A stretch of 22,680 nt of DNA from Glomus cerebriforme. Lineage: Eukaryota > Glomeromycota > Glomeromycetes > Glomerales > Glomeraceae. The notes under the pieces were generated by a model. The model did not search any database and was not told where the DNA came from. It saw only the letters and a list, made by a program, of their open reading frames with translations. Position numbers and translations under genes: made by a program. Below are positions 1-10,787 of the stretch, in pieces; position 1 is the first letter of the stretch, and each line of letters starts with the position of its first letter. Location of the stretch: contig QKYT01000027.1 of assembly GCA_003550305.1 (NCBI GenBank), forward strand, positions 62,875-85,554. Reading direction: 5' to 3'.

Positions 1-655
1 GAGAAGGCACTTCTGTTCTAATTAGATCTTTGAATTTGAGACCCTTTGAATTAGCAACGTTCTGAATACATGCGAAGAAATATTCCACGCTAGTTCTTTG
101 TTNTTTTTCTAAAAATAATTTTCTNGAAATATCTGATAAATGAGGATGAACAATGAAAACNTTTTTTTCNGAATGGAATTTTGCTGTACAATCCTTAAGG
201 AACGTTNAAAGTGCTTCTCGGGTACCGATCCAATCCNTATGAGATTGTTGTAAAACAGTTTTTGCTACGTCCATTAATTTTTGATCTATTTCAATTGTTG
301 TAGCGCCATTAGCATCAACATTTGAAGGCGAGAGAGTAGCAACCAAATATTCCCTTAAGACATTTGCTCTATCGTCCGAAACCATATCGAAATGTCGATT
401 AAGGACAAGTAATCTTTCGGCCAAATATAACTGATCCGTTTCCTCATACTGAGCTAGTCGATTAATAGCACTCGCAAAGACATTTAATGGAAGCGGAGCC
501 AAAATCCTTATACAAGTGTCCTTTAATATGTCCACTCGAGCTTGTTCGTTGGTTAAATTATTTTGATGTTTAAGTTTAAGTCGAACACGAGGTTCTAACC
601 ACTGTTGTAATGTGCTCGACAATTCAACCTTCTTCTTTCTAGAACCACCAGACAT
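1..655 (-). CDS. unrecognised protein, N-terminal part (runs off the left edge)
   Basis: One uninterrupted reading frame of about 218 codons starts at the ATG at 655-653 (MSGGSRKKKVELSSTL) and continues past base 1, so the 3' part of the gene is missing. I do not recognise the family. The start has a short basic patch (RKKK). The rest reads as amphipathic helices with charged and leucine-rich stretches, such as WLEPRVRLKLK and LYLAERLLVLNRHFDM, which suggests an all-helical soluble protein. No signal peptide or membrane segment is visible. Eight ambiguous bases lie in 103-237. One makes a TNA codon at 208-206, which is leucine if the base is T on this strand and a stop if it is A or G. The frame holds on both sides of every N, so these look like miscalls rather than indels. 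It is the only gene here without a visible intron. Codon use with many GC-ending codons supports real coding. Confidence 0.75.
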   Translation of the reverse strand, partial: MSGGSRKKKVELSSTLQQWLEPRVRLKLKHQNNLTNEQARVDILKDTCIRILAPLPLNVFASAINRLAQYEETDQLYLAERLLVLNRHFDMVSDDRANVLREYLVATLSPSNVDANGATTIEIDQKLMDVAKTVLQQSHXDWIGTREALXTFLKDCTAKFHXEKXVFIVHPHLSDIXRKLFLEKXQRTSVEYFFACIQNVANSKGLKFKDLIRTEVPS

Positions 656-1368
656 TTTCTGATCACTGACAAAGATCGTCTTTAGAGTCACGATAAAAAA
701 ATAATGATGGAAGTTATGGCCGCGTTTTCACCGCTTTACTTTAGGAATTTTTTAAAAGCTTTTGCTGTCGAAATTATATGTGAAAAATGTTTTTTGTATT
801 TTTGAATTTGATTTACGTGTCAATGTTGTACCAAATAATTGTGACCATGCTACGGTAGCACTAATTTTCTGGTCATCACTGGAAATTAATTAATCAACAT
901 ACAGTATGTAATACATAAATCTTAAAAAATTTCACAATAAATCCAAATGAATTATTTTCATGAACTCATTGCTTTTTATTGAGAGATCTATAATCCCTAT
1001 TTAATTATTTTAAATACTAAATTGTATAATCCATCCCTATCTTGGGTTTGTATTATTGGTTGCATATCAATATTTATTTTTTAAAATACAGTATTTATTT
1101 AATTATAATAAGAAAATGATAATAAGAAATACTATGATTTTCCTAATTTCCTCTATTATTTAAGAAATAATAATTCCACTATTTTAATTCCATAAATATA
1201 TTATCTAAAGTAATCATCTTGTTTTTAAAGAAGCTTTTAAATAATTATTAAAAAAATTGAATTGTTTATGAAATTCACAATGAAATTTTCTATATTTTAA
1301 AATTCATTCTTTATATATTTCTTATTGGATAAAATATATGTAAGATTAACTAATTTCAAATTAATTTA
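656..1368. other. intergenic: 5' region of the left-edge gene and 3' flank of ACH1
   Basis: No coding sequence is seen. Both flanking genes read leftwards, so this holds the promoter of the left gene and the 3' end of ACH1. It contains a palindrome at 848-860 and an inverted CCAAT box near 1055, and is otherwise AT-rich. Confidence 0.6.
848..860. promoter_or_regulatory. 13-bp inverted repeat in a promoter
   Basis: TGCTAC-G-GTAGCA is a perfect inverted repeat about 190 bp upstream of the left gene's start. It is flanked by TGACCA (843-848) and TGGTCA (near 870), which are also inverted relative to each other. This could be a dimeric transcription factor site; no known factor is assigned. Confidence 0.35.
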
Positions 1369-3528
1369 TTACCAAGATTTAATTCTCATAGTGTTTTCTT
1401 CGCTCATAACATTTAAATGCATTTTAAATACCTTGTCCAACATTTGTGGTTCATGAGCTGCACCTATTAACATACATTTCTTTTCGGCCATATCAAAATA
1501 TTCTTTAAGAATAGGTCTATAATCTGGATGCGCACATTTATCAATTGTTAATTTTGCTCTTTCAACTGGTGCAAGTCCACGAACATCCGCTAATCCGTGT
1601 TCAGTTACTAACACGTCAAGATCATGTTCACTATAAAATAATAATTAATCAATATACTGTACAATATTCATTAAAAAACAACTTATATTGATAATTGATT
1701 CTTACGTTTGATCTATGTGAGAACACATTGGCACCACACATGAAATGCCTATAGGATCTTTCTTGGTGGGTCTTGTAGATGGTGTATGCATAATACTAAG
1801 TTTAGCATTTCTCAAAAAATCATTTGATCCGCCAAGGCCATTCAGCATCCTTGTTCCGCATACATGTGTAGAGTTTGCATGTCCATAAATATCCAACTAA
1901 TAAATATAATAAAATAGAAAATAAGAACACATAAGAATGAAAAAAAATGACACGATTAGAAATTTTTTTACCTCAACTGGAGTGTTCATTGCAATAACAC
2001 CTAATCTTCGAATGATTTCGGGTGAATTGGAAACACTTTGACTTCTTAATACAAGACGATCTTTCAAGTCATCCCACATTTCATAGAATCGCTTAAATCC
2101 GGCAGGTGAAAATGCGACACTTGTAGCTGATGCAAAGCTTAGTTTATGATGTTCCCAAAAATCTAAAAATGTATCTTGAATAACTTCTGTCCATACTTCA
2201 ACATCTGTAAATGGCCCATCTGCAAGACCTCCGATAATCGCATTAGCAATATTTCCTACTCCTGACTGTAATGGAAGAAGGTGAATCGGTAACCTTCCCA
2301 TTGTTACTTCATGTTCAAAGAATTCGAGAATGTTATTTGCTATACGATGTGATACGTCATCCTGCAATTCGCAATCTGAGGTCTTGTCAAGTTTAGTAGA
2401 TTCAATAACTGCAATAACTTTATCGTCATCAATTGGAATATATGGCTAAATTAAAAATATATAATTAACATTTTTTATAAATTTAATACTATTTAACATT
2501 TATTTAACTTACCGTTCCGACACGATCATCAACTCTTTGAATCAAATTTGGGAATTTATACGGGGCAAATTTACCTATGGTAATATCGTGTAATCCTTCA
2601 AAACTAGGTAAAATTGTATTAACTTCTATGATGATATTAGCTGCTGATTGAACGATTTCTGGCGTTGCACCAACGGATGCTCCGGGAATAATATGTCCTT
2701 CTTCAGTGATGGCCGTCGCTTCAACAATTACAACATCAAGTTTTTCCATTGAATTCCCCATCTTATCTAATGTATAATACCCGGAAACCAAATCCTAAAT
2801 TATATGGAAAGAGAGCTATATATTTAAATTAAATTTGCATAAATTAAAGACAAATTTGTAATAAATTAACGATACTTCACTAATGGAAATTCCGAAAGAT
2901 GTTTATCAGCAAATAAAATACGGTTCGCATTTATTTCTTTTTGAACATCTTTGCCAACTTGATATGGATATCTACGAGATATCATTCCATTCTAAGTATA
3001 TAAAAGTAATAAAAATCAACCAAACTATCATTGTTTTCAAATCAAAAACGCATTAAATGTTAAATTTTTACCCTCGCCCATCTATATATTTTTGTGGCGC
3101 AGCAAAACGAAAAATCGGTCAGTATAAAATTGATAATCGAAAAATTAAGCTTTATAAGGAAACGCAAAAATCATACGATTTCTACCTATCTTCGGTTTCA
3201 GCTGCTGTGCTAGCACCAACATAAAGGTCAAAACGAAGCTTCCCCTGTAAATTATTTTTTTCAACATATTCTGCTAATGCAATTGGTGTTATTTTTGGAT
3301 ATCCTACTCCCGTAAATCCAGACTATTAAAAAGATTTTCAAATTTTTAATAAAATTTTTTTAATTCTAGTTAATAGTAATAATGGTATCTTACCCATCCC
3401 ATTCGCATTCCATTCTTGAAGAATCCAGTAGCGATAAGATCATCAACTGTTGTAAGTTTAGAAAATAAACTTGGTCTACGAATACGAGCCTTAAGACCTT
3501 CTGTTAACAATTTAGATATGCCTGCCAT
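1369..3528 (-). CDS. ACH1: acetyl-CoA hydrolase / acetyl-CoA:succinate CoA-transferase
   Basis: Exons by homology and phase: 3528-3394, 3322-3186, 3081-3072, 2991-2881, 2794-2513, 2445-1972, 1896-1706 and 1630-1369, giving 533 residues (yeast Ach1 about 526). Family enzymes move CoA between acetyl-CoA, succinate and other short acyl groups, or hydrolyse acetyl-CoA, and act in mitochondria in acetate and propionate metabolism. Visible landmarks are [10 protein letters not shown] near residue 46, [26 protein letters not shown] (283-296), VWTEVIQD with the likely catalytic Glu312, [32 protein letters not shown], and DKCAHPDY near the C-terminus. The N-terminus ([19 protein letters not shown]) is basic and could be a mitochondrial presequence. 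All introns are GT-AG, 67-104 nt. Exon 3 is only 10 nt. Intron 4 uses a GTGAAG donor, because the nearby GTATCG would give a stop. No broken or missing family block is seen. Confidence 0.95.
3072..3081 (-). other. ACH1: 10-nt microexon of ACH1 (exon 3)
   Basis: ATGGGCGAGG sits between an AG acceptor (3083-3082) and a GT donor (3071-3070). With AG from exon 2 it encodes R-W-A-R, aligning with the conserved ENRWAEHDMI block of yeast Ach1. Without it the frame and this block are both lost. Confidence 0.85.
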
Positions 3529-4962
3529 TGAATATTGAGTGGAATGTGAGGAATGTAACTAATCGAGTTACCTTTATATATATATATATTTTTTGGAAAA
3601 CTGATGAAACAAATCTCAATCAATTTGTCCAATTAAGTATTTATGAGAAAGCCACAATTAATCTTTCGATTTTTTTTAAGCTTGTTTTAGAAATCATTCG
3701 ATTATTGATTGTATGATGCATTATTTATTGATTGACATTGTTCCTTCGATAATAAGCATATTTGCCTGCTAAATTTCCGAAATTTCATCTTTCACGGAAA
3801 TTATAACGTGTATCTCATCACTAGTGCTGGTAGGATTAGAAATTATGTAATTCTATGTCACGTGCAGTGATGTTTACAAAGCAAAATTTTTTGAAAAATT
3901 TATAAAAACTGTACCAATAAGATTGTAAAATATTATATATATAAGCTTTACTAAATATATACATAAATTACACATGAAGTTTGCTTATTATTCATATAAA
4001 ATTTTTAAAAGGTAAAATATTAACAAACTAATACTAATCTTTTTTTAATATTATAGTCTTAAAAATTACTTAAAATTAAAATATAGAGCTCATAATTCAT
4101 ATATAATTTAGGATTATAATTTAATCAATTGGATTAAGATTATTACCTATTTTTAAGATAATAATATTGAATAATATAAATATAAGACAAAATCAAAATT
4201 TGATTATAAAAGACTATAGTAAAATCAAAAGTCTTTAAAATAATAAATAATATCTGTGATTTATTTTAATAGAAAATATTAAATAATGATTTTATCACAA
4301 TAGGTAAGCAATAAAAAATATATATGGCTAAAATTAAAGCTTTATAATTTATTTATTAAATTAAATTATTACTTTAATTTCAGCTTTTAAATTATATATA
4401 ATTATACTATTATATTAAAGTATAATTTAATTAGAATTAAATAAATTATAAATAAAATTTCATTTTTAAAAATTATATAATTTTATATAACTAAAATAAG
4501 AAATAAAATGAGTATACTTTCCAGCAAAATTAAAAAGCCATTATCAAAATATTTCATCATAGACTACATTGGTCATAATTTTTACTAATAAAACATATGA
4601 ATTACATCAAATTATGTCATTGTATTATATTGGTCATAATTCAAAAAAATCTATTTTGTAGAAAAGTATAAAAATGAGTAATTTAAATATAAAAATGCTT
4701 AATTTTAATGTATAATTTTTTTTAAAAAATCCTGATCTAGTAATTAGAAAATGATGATATTTAGCTCATTAAATTTATTTAATGAGAGAAATCCAATAAT
4801 AGCTATTTATATTTTTAGGATAAATATTAGCTAAAATATCATAAATTATTACTAAAAAAATACTTATTTTTGGATTATTTTATATGTAGAAATGCTTATT
4901 TTTAGGAAGTGCTTAATTTCAAAACTATATGGTAAAATATTTTTTTATAATATACTTTTATA
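3529..4962. other. intergenic: ACH1 upstream region, very AT-rich
   Basis: No supportable gene; the one plus-strand open frame starting at 3528 is low-complexity and overlaps the ACH1 leader. The ACH1-proximal part has a CACGTG box at 3859-3864 and a CCAAT box at 3914-3918. A 13-bp direct repeat (ATTGGTCATAATT) occurs at 4568-4580 and 4629-4641. The rest is A/T-rich without visible structure. Confidence 0.6.
3859..3864. promoter_or_regulatory. CACGTG E-box upstream of ACH1
   Basis: CACGTG within TGTCACGTGCAG, about 330 bp upstream of the ACH1 start codon. This is a classical bHLH (Cbf1/Pho4-type) core in fungi. Occupancy is inferred only. Confidence 0.35.
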
Positions 4963-5680
4963 ATATACTATATTTTATTAAAAATAAATATAAAAATAAG
5001 CATTTTACTGGTCAAAAACTGATCTATTTTACAGATATCTTACAGATATCTTATAAATATCGGGTATCCAAAATGCAGAAAATCTGCTATACATCGGGTA
5101 CCCAATATGTATACTATAGAATTAAAAAATACAATTTATTAATTATCTCGCTATCCAGTGATCATAAAAAAATGAAATATAGCTCATTCAATTCGCCTCA
5201 CTGAGACGTATCAAATGGTACTAATTTCACGCATTTCTAGATATGATAGATATTGAGATATTGCATTTTTTATTTGTTTTTTTATGATTTATCAAATATC
5301 TCAGCATCTATCATACCTAGAAATGCGAAATTAGTACCATTCGATACGTCTCAATGAGGCGAATTGAATGAGCTATATTTCATCTTTTTATAATAACTGA
5401 ATAGCGAGATAATTAATAAATTGTATTTTTTAATTCTATAGTATACATATTGGATACCCGATATATAGCAGATTTTCTGCATTTTGGGTACCCAATATTT
5501 ATAAGATATCTGTAAGATAGATCAGTTTTTAACCAGTGTTTTCTTAAACTTTAATTTTTTTTAGAAAAAAAATTATATATGTTACTAACAAAAATAATAT
5601 CAAAAATAAATACTATTCCAAATTTTTTATACAAAATTCTTGCAAAAAAGAATACTTATTTTTAATAAAATATAGTATAT
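4963..5680. repeat. large foldback element (long imperfect inverted repeat)
   Basis: Bases 5007-5262 are nearly the reverse complement of 5295-5537, around a roughly 32-nt spacer. Paired landmarks include ATTCAATTCGCCTCA (left) with TGAGGCGAATTGAAT (right), and GCAGAAAATCTGC on both sides. The left arm carries an extra tandem copy of ACAGATATCTT. Pairing then lapses over 5538-5651 and resumes at 4963-4990 versus 5652-5680, so the right arm seems to have gained about 110 nt or the left arm lost it. No transposase frame lies inside. It could be a MITE or foldback transposon, or a hairpin-RNA locus. An open frame across the left arm is an artefact of the repeat. No target-site duplication could be identified in such AT-rich flanks. 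Confidence 0.88.
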
Positions 5681-6209
5681 ATATATATATATATATACTA
5701 TTTTTAATATTTATATTTTATATTCATAAATATATAATTAATATAATAATTGGATTTATTAGTTATACATATAATTTTTATATAAATAGTATATGGGGAT
5801 GCCTGTAGCAAAAAGGGGAATGAGCAAAATACGTAATTTTAAAAAAATCGCAATTAAAGTCACGTGATAAATTTTGTATAACCAATCAAAAATGGCTTTA
5901 ATAACATAGGACAAAATTTCACGAGTGATTATCTAAAAACATTAGCTTTTTTTAAATATCTTTATAATGCCTTATTATATTTATACCACAGCATACGATC
6001 CTAATAAATTTATATAAAAAAATAAAAGTTTTTGCAAATTTATTTATTTTCTTTTTCAGACCTAAATTTTTGTAATAAACAAACTAAAAATAAACATAAA
6101 TAAACATAAAACAAAAAAAAATATTTCTACAATAAATTGAAAAGATTTTTGATCTGTCCATAATACAATATTTATGGCTCCTCTTTTCTTCTTTTATAGT
6201 TTAACCTAC
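5681..6209. other. intergenic: TA repeat, E-box plus CCAAT module
   Basis: A TA dinucleotide run lies at about 5675-5697. A slightly GC-richer stretch follows (5795-5935), with CACGTG at 5861-5866 and CCAAT at 5882-5886 in AACCAATCAAAAA, 16 nt apart. No gene follows on the plus strand, so this may be a stranded promoter-like fragment. The rest is AT-rich with nothing recognisable. Confidence 0.5.
5861..5886. promoter_or_regulatory. CACGTG plus CCAATCA promoter-like module
   Basis: CACGTG (in GTCACGTGATAA) followed closely by CCAATCAAAA, the core bound by HAP/NF-Y complexes in fungi. The same CCAATCAAA word occurs, inverted, in the EBP2/MRPS9 spacer and upstream of the RasGEF gene. There is no downstream gene to regulate. 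Confidence 0.35.
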
Positions 6210-8200
6210 TTAAGATTCATTTAAAGCTTGAGGCTTAGAACATGTAATATTACGAAAAGGTGTATCAACGTAAGACGCAATTTCTTTATGTAATTCCTCT
6301 TGTCTTCTTAAAAAAAAGTTGCCTAACATTAATTGTAGTAAGTAAGGTATTAAAATCGAAAGAAGATGTATAAAGTGTGGCTTATTTATATTCATCTTGA
6401 ATTTTATCTTTATAAAAGATAATTCTAGATTTTTTTGAAGTAAAATAAAAATGATAGTATTTTTGAACATTAGGTAATTTTTTATATGTTAAAAAATAAT
6501 TTTTAAAATCATAGTATTGAAACTTTTCTCCATTTAAATAACATTGAGTAACATTATTAAATTGAATTATAGTAAAACGATTAATGATCAAAACTACATC
6601 ATCTACCGTGTTTACTTTATTCTTTCGATAAAGAATCTTAATTAGACCAAAACAACTATTACAGATAAACTTCGTATATTTAGGTATTATAAAATTTAGT
6701 TCATCATACATACCACGGTTAATTAACCATAAATAAAAAAATAAAGAATAATTATTTTTATTTTGTTCAACACAATTATCACATGTAATCACCAGTTTTT
6801 TTCTTCACAATTATATTTTTGAATAGCATGCCAGACCAAACTTAAAGTGCAATTTGCAGCTTTTTCTTGTTTGCCATTATCTGGCATTTCTGCTTCATCA
6901 ATCACATAATTAACCTGTTGTACATGAGAAAAATTACCAGTGTTATAAATGCCAAATAGATGTACTTTTCAGAAACTTTTAAAAAACAAAGAGCCTATTT
7001 GCTGAGATGAGTATATAATTAATACATTTTGGACCCAGTCGTATGCAATATAAGCGTTGCCTTCAAAAGTCTTGAATAATACTTGAGTTCCAGCTTCATT
7101 TTGATTATGCTTTCCATTTTTAACAGCATTCACAATATTAGTATTATAATATTCATGCTCTTGTTATGCATAATTTAGGTATTCCAAAAGTTTCTCTGTA
7201 TGCTTTATTTTTTTTCATGTTTTGTAGCATACTGAATGTTCATTTTTAACATCTCACAGGTTTTATATAAATCAGATTTTGGTGATATAAATTAAAGTTC
7301 TAGCATCAAAGCTTTCCAAATTTTAGTAAAAGTTGATTCAACCATAACTTGAGTTTCCATTCTATACTTATCTTTGTATGCTGTCAAATAATCATGATAT
7401 ACTGAATAATAGCTGTAGTTAGTCAGAAGAAATATAACTGGTGCAGTGATTCTATTGAATTAGCAGCCAGGTGAAGGTAAACTATGTATGTTAGAATAAT
7501 TTTTTAGGAATTCGTATACTTCACATACTATATTATAACTAACTTCAATACGTTTCATATTCTTTGGTACCCTACCAGTGTTTCCATGTACACGTTCTTC
7601 CATACCATATTCCTGTAAATGCTGTATTATAGAATCTAAATACTTATGACTAATGTCAATAAGAGTTTGATATGTATTATGACAAATTGAAATATTATTA
7701 TTATAGCAATAATTGAAACGCACATATTTTTTATCACTAATACTGATTTTTTTTTTGTGTTTTCATCCTTTTGAAATGCCATTAACTGTCTCTTAACAAT
7801 CATATCCCACATTTTCTTATTCAACCCTTCAAATTTAGAACGTTGCATAAGAAATTGTTCGTATCTAATTTGTTCAAAACAAGGCTGTTTTGAATAACAT
7901 GAACATTTCCCTTTCTTAAAAAACTTTTTAATCTTTAATTTTAGTTCATCAAAATTTTTATTTTCAATAAAACTATCAGAAGTTTCTATAAATTCAAATT
8001 TATTTTTATCTAAATGAATATTATCATTAAAATTAGATATTTCGTCTTTACTTGATATAAAATTAGACTCTTGTTCATCTTCATAATTTGAATTTTCAAC
8101 AAAAAAAAGTTTGTTTAAATCCTCTAGAGCCTTTAAAATAACTTTATTTATATCATAATCATTGGAATAATGCCTTATTTCATCTTTTTGTCAGAATCAT
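6210..8200 (-). pseudogene. decayed transposase-like gene (DUF7869-like, CDNC..QNKNN motif)
   Basis: Pieces of one protein can be read across three frames. From the N-terminal side: an acidic/Lys-rich start, a Cys-rich block (KGKCSCYSKQPCFEQIRY, about 7940-7885), MEERVHGNTGRVPKN (about 7600), TFEGNAYIAYDWVQN (about 7060), MPDNGKQEKAANC (about 6870), ITCDNCVEQNKNNYS (about 6785), KYYHFYFTSKKS and a C-terminal EIASYVDTPFRNI. In-frame stops lie at 7460-7462, 7292-7294, 7164-7166 and 6969-6971. Frame changes occur at homopolymers near 7747-7756, 7207-7215 and 6796-6802, and again near 6300-6390. The DNC.QNKNN motif is typical of proteins with a transposase-like RNase H-fold core, where the Asp is a probable metal ligand. 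It is plainly non-functional. A short coding-like stretch at 8394-8341 (ENAHSKKEEWADQTDFE) may be part of its lost N-terminus. Confidence 0.8.
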
Positions 8201-8590
8201 AAAAATTAAAAAAAAAAATAATTTTTACAATATTAAAGCAATAAAAAAAAAGATCTACAATTTGCTTTTTTACATAATATATTTAAAAAAAAAGATTTTT
8301 TTGGATAAATTAGATCAATGAATACAAGATTATCATTAAATTTCAAAATCTGTTTGGTCAGCCCATTCTTCTTTTTTGCTATGAGCATTCTCATATAAAA
8401 AAATTATATTTAAAAAATAATAATTATAATCAAAAATTATTAAAATATAATTATATGAATAGATTTGCAATCTGAATCTAGTTAATTTAAATATTTAATG
8501 AACTATTTAAATTATAGATTAATCAAATTATCAGACAAATTAATTAAATAAATTATTAAATATTTAATGAATCTAATAAAATTAATAATT
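8201..8590. other. AT-rich gap upstream of the pseudogene
   Basis: Mostly A/T runs. On the minus strand 8394-8341 reads as a short hydrophilic peptide that could be an eroded 5' exon of the neighbouring pseudogene. Nothing else is seen. Confidence 0.4.
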
Positions 8591-10330
8591 TTTTTTTTTG
8601 GACTACTCTCCTTGCTAATTCCTATGCCTATTTCTCTGAAGAAGTTTTGGAAAGAAAAGTTGCTCTTTTTGCTATTTTGCACTAAAAAAATGGTTTTTTA
8701 GTCTTAGGAAAAGTTGCTCTACACTACTGGAATTAACTAAAAAAATTTAAAAGGTTTGGTTATTAATTTTCAGCTTACTAAATTTTTTTACAAGTCAGGT
8801 TCATGATAACTTTCAATTATCTATATCTTTCTCTAAATTAATATTTGAAGAGCTGTTTGGTATTCTAAAACATCTTTTACAAGTACAAGATCAATAGATG
8901 GATTGAATTTGTGGTTGCTTTTGGTAATCCTAGAAGTGAGCCTAACATGAAGATATTTTAGAAGTAAACAACTTTTTGCAGAATTGATATATAGGCTTGA
9001 TGTAGCAAGAAGACTCTTTTTTAGCATTTAAGTTTGATGAAAAATAATCTTTTTATTATTTTTCTTTTATTTTTATTAGTAAAAAGGTGAAAGGACATCA
9101 AGATTTTCAGGCTCATGAAGAAAAATATAAAACCAACTTTGGATTTTTTATATATTGCTATAAAAGATTCTTTTTTCTTGACTTTAGATTTTTAAGAATT
9201 ACTGCAGAATATTTCCTCTAGCAGAATTAGAAGAGTACTGGAAATTTTGATTGATAGCTGATCACCTGTTGGTAATTAGTTCCCTTATTGTAATACATTC
9301 CTTAAGTTTTTAGTTTCACAATGGTGATCCCTATTTTTATTTCTTAAAGTAACATCATATAGTAATTAAAAATTTTACAAAAAAAGTTAAAAAGGTGCAG
9401 AAGACATGAGTGTCAGATTAGGATATGTTGTATGGGTTAGAATTGGTTTGTTAGATGGAAACAAGACTATTTTTTCTTTTGCAATAGGTATTTTAAGAAT
9501 CAAGATTCTTAGATAACTAAATAAGGTTGGGTAAAATTCTATAGACTCTGGATAAGTAGTCGTTTTGATTATAGATGCCATCCAAATTATTTTGAAATAT
9601 CATAAATATAATTTGGGATATACAAATTCATTTAGTTTATATGTAATTTATTAAGTAAAGTGCTAAAATAATTTGGGATTTTACTATATGCCCAAATTGA
9701 TTTTGGAATTTAAATAATATCTATAGTCTTGATTCACTGAATAATGTAAGCTTAGGCTGTTAAAAATTGGCCTATTTTAAAGGGAATTTTACCAGAATGA
9801 AAATTCAAATTGACATAAGTTCAGTTGATCAAGATTGGTAAGGTATCAGGTGATGGCCTTCTGTTAGGGTAACCTGATATTGATTCTAATAGGAAAGTAG
9901 TAGAGGTATTTTAGGTTTTTTTTTTTGTATCTTTTAGTTTTAGTTCTTTTAGATAGTTCTTTCTTTTTGGAGATTAGTATTAGTAGCCAGCTTCTTTAAA
10001 TTTTCTTAAAATAATTCATACTAGTTTAAAACTCCAAGTATTTAATTAGAATATTTTTTGTTCTAAAGTTTAATATTAGCATCTGATCTCTAGAAATTTA
10101 TCAATATTTCATGCTAGTTTGAAGATCTATTATATTAAAAAGAAATTCAGGTGAACTGGATAAAGGGTATTCATATTGAGAGGAGATTCAGAAGGACTGG
10201 TTGGAAGAATTATTTTTTGGTATTAGTATTGGAGTATGGGAAAGAATCAGAGCATAATCATATCTAAGATGGGTCTTACTTCAGTTTCTACTCTAAGAAC
10301 TCATATTGCATAAATATAACAGATGACATT
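8591..10330. other. eroded, possibly coding relic without intact frame
   Basis: This stretch is visibly less AT-rich, and richer in G on the plus strand, than its surroundings. Plus-strand translation gives short protein-like runs, for example LANSYAYFSEEVLERKVALF (from about 8613) and RWIEFVVAFGNPRSEP (about 8893-8940), interrupted by frequent stops in every frame. This looks like an old mutated coding sequence, perhaps a retroelement, but I cannot name a family. Short minus-strand frames at 8833-9027 and 9387-9581 look like chance. A small inverted repeat, TATCAGGT/ACCTGATA, lies at 9844-9851/9872-9879. Confidence 0.35.
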
Positions 10331-10520
10331 TTTTCACATCATAGTAGAAAATATATTATAATACTATTATCTTTTATATATACTAACTATACGCACTGAT
10401 ATATTTATAATTAAAGATTCGTATTTTTTAAAAAAAAAATGATTTTTTTTTTATAATCAACTTTTTTTTTAAAAGAAAAACTTTTTAAATAGTTATTTAA
10501 AAAGTATTTAAAAAAAAAAA

Positions 10521-10679
10521 AATTACTAATATTTTATTTTTATTTTTTTTATAAAAATTCTTTAGTAATTTTTGTAAAATTACTTAAAATAGAAAGGAGT
10601 TTTTTCTAATTAAGAATATTAGTAAATATTATTAACATTTTATTTTTATTTTTTTTTTCATTATAGAAATTCTTTAGAC
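10521..10679. repeat. two direct copies of an AT-rich repeat (third copy at 11124)
   Basis: The pattern (AGTAAATATTA)-CTAATATTTTATTTTTATTTTTTTT-AAAATTCTTTAG occurs at about 10521-10568 and 10621-10679. A third, more diverged copy lies at 11124-11179. The second and third copies bracket the hairpin and the GC-richer island, as if they flank an insertion. Confidence 0.45.
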
Positions 10680-10787
10680 ATTTAGAATTGATGAAATAAT
10701 TCTTTAAAGATATTAAAAAATGAAAAAGAGAGAAAAAAAAGAAAAAAAAAGAAAAGAAAAATTTTTTTTTAATTAGAAATATGTATT

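Noticed and set aside
2876..2880. Alternative ACH1 intron 4 donor (GTATCG)
   Set aside because: Gives a stop soon after the junction; the GTGAAG donor five bases earlier keeps the conserved FPxDL..GYYT block.
3528..3716. Plus-strand open frame of 62 codons
   Set aside because: Overlaps the ACH1 start on the other strand and is Ile/Tyr-rich low complexity from a TA repeat.
4929..5204. Plus-strand open frame of 91 codons
   Set aside because: Lies in the left arm of the foldback repeat; the mirrored arm shows it is repeat sequence without coding constraint.
8833..9581. Two 64-codon minus-strand frames
   Set aside because: Short, unlike known proteins, and in a region where the plus strand looks more like decayed coding.
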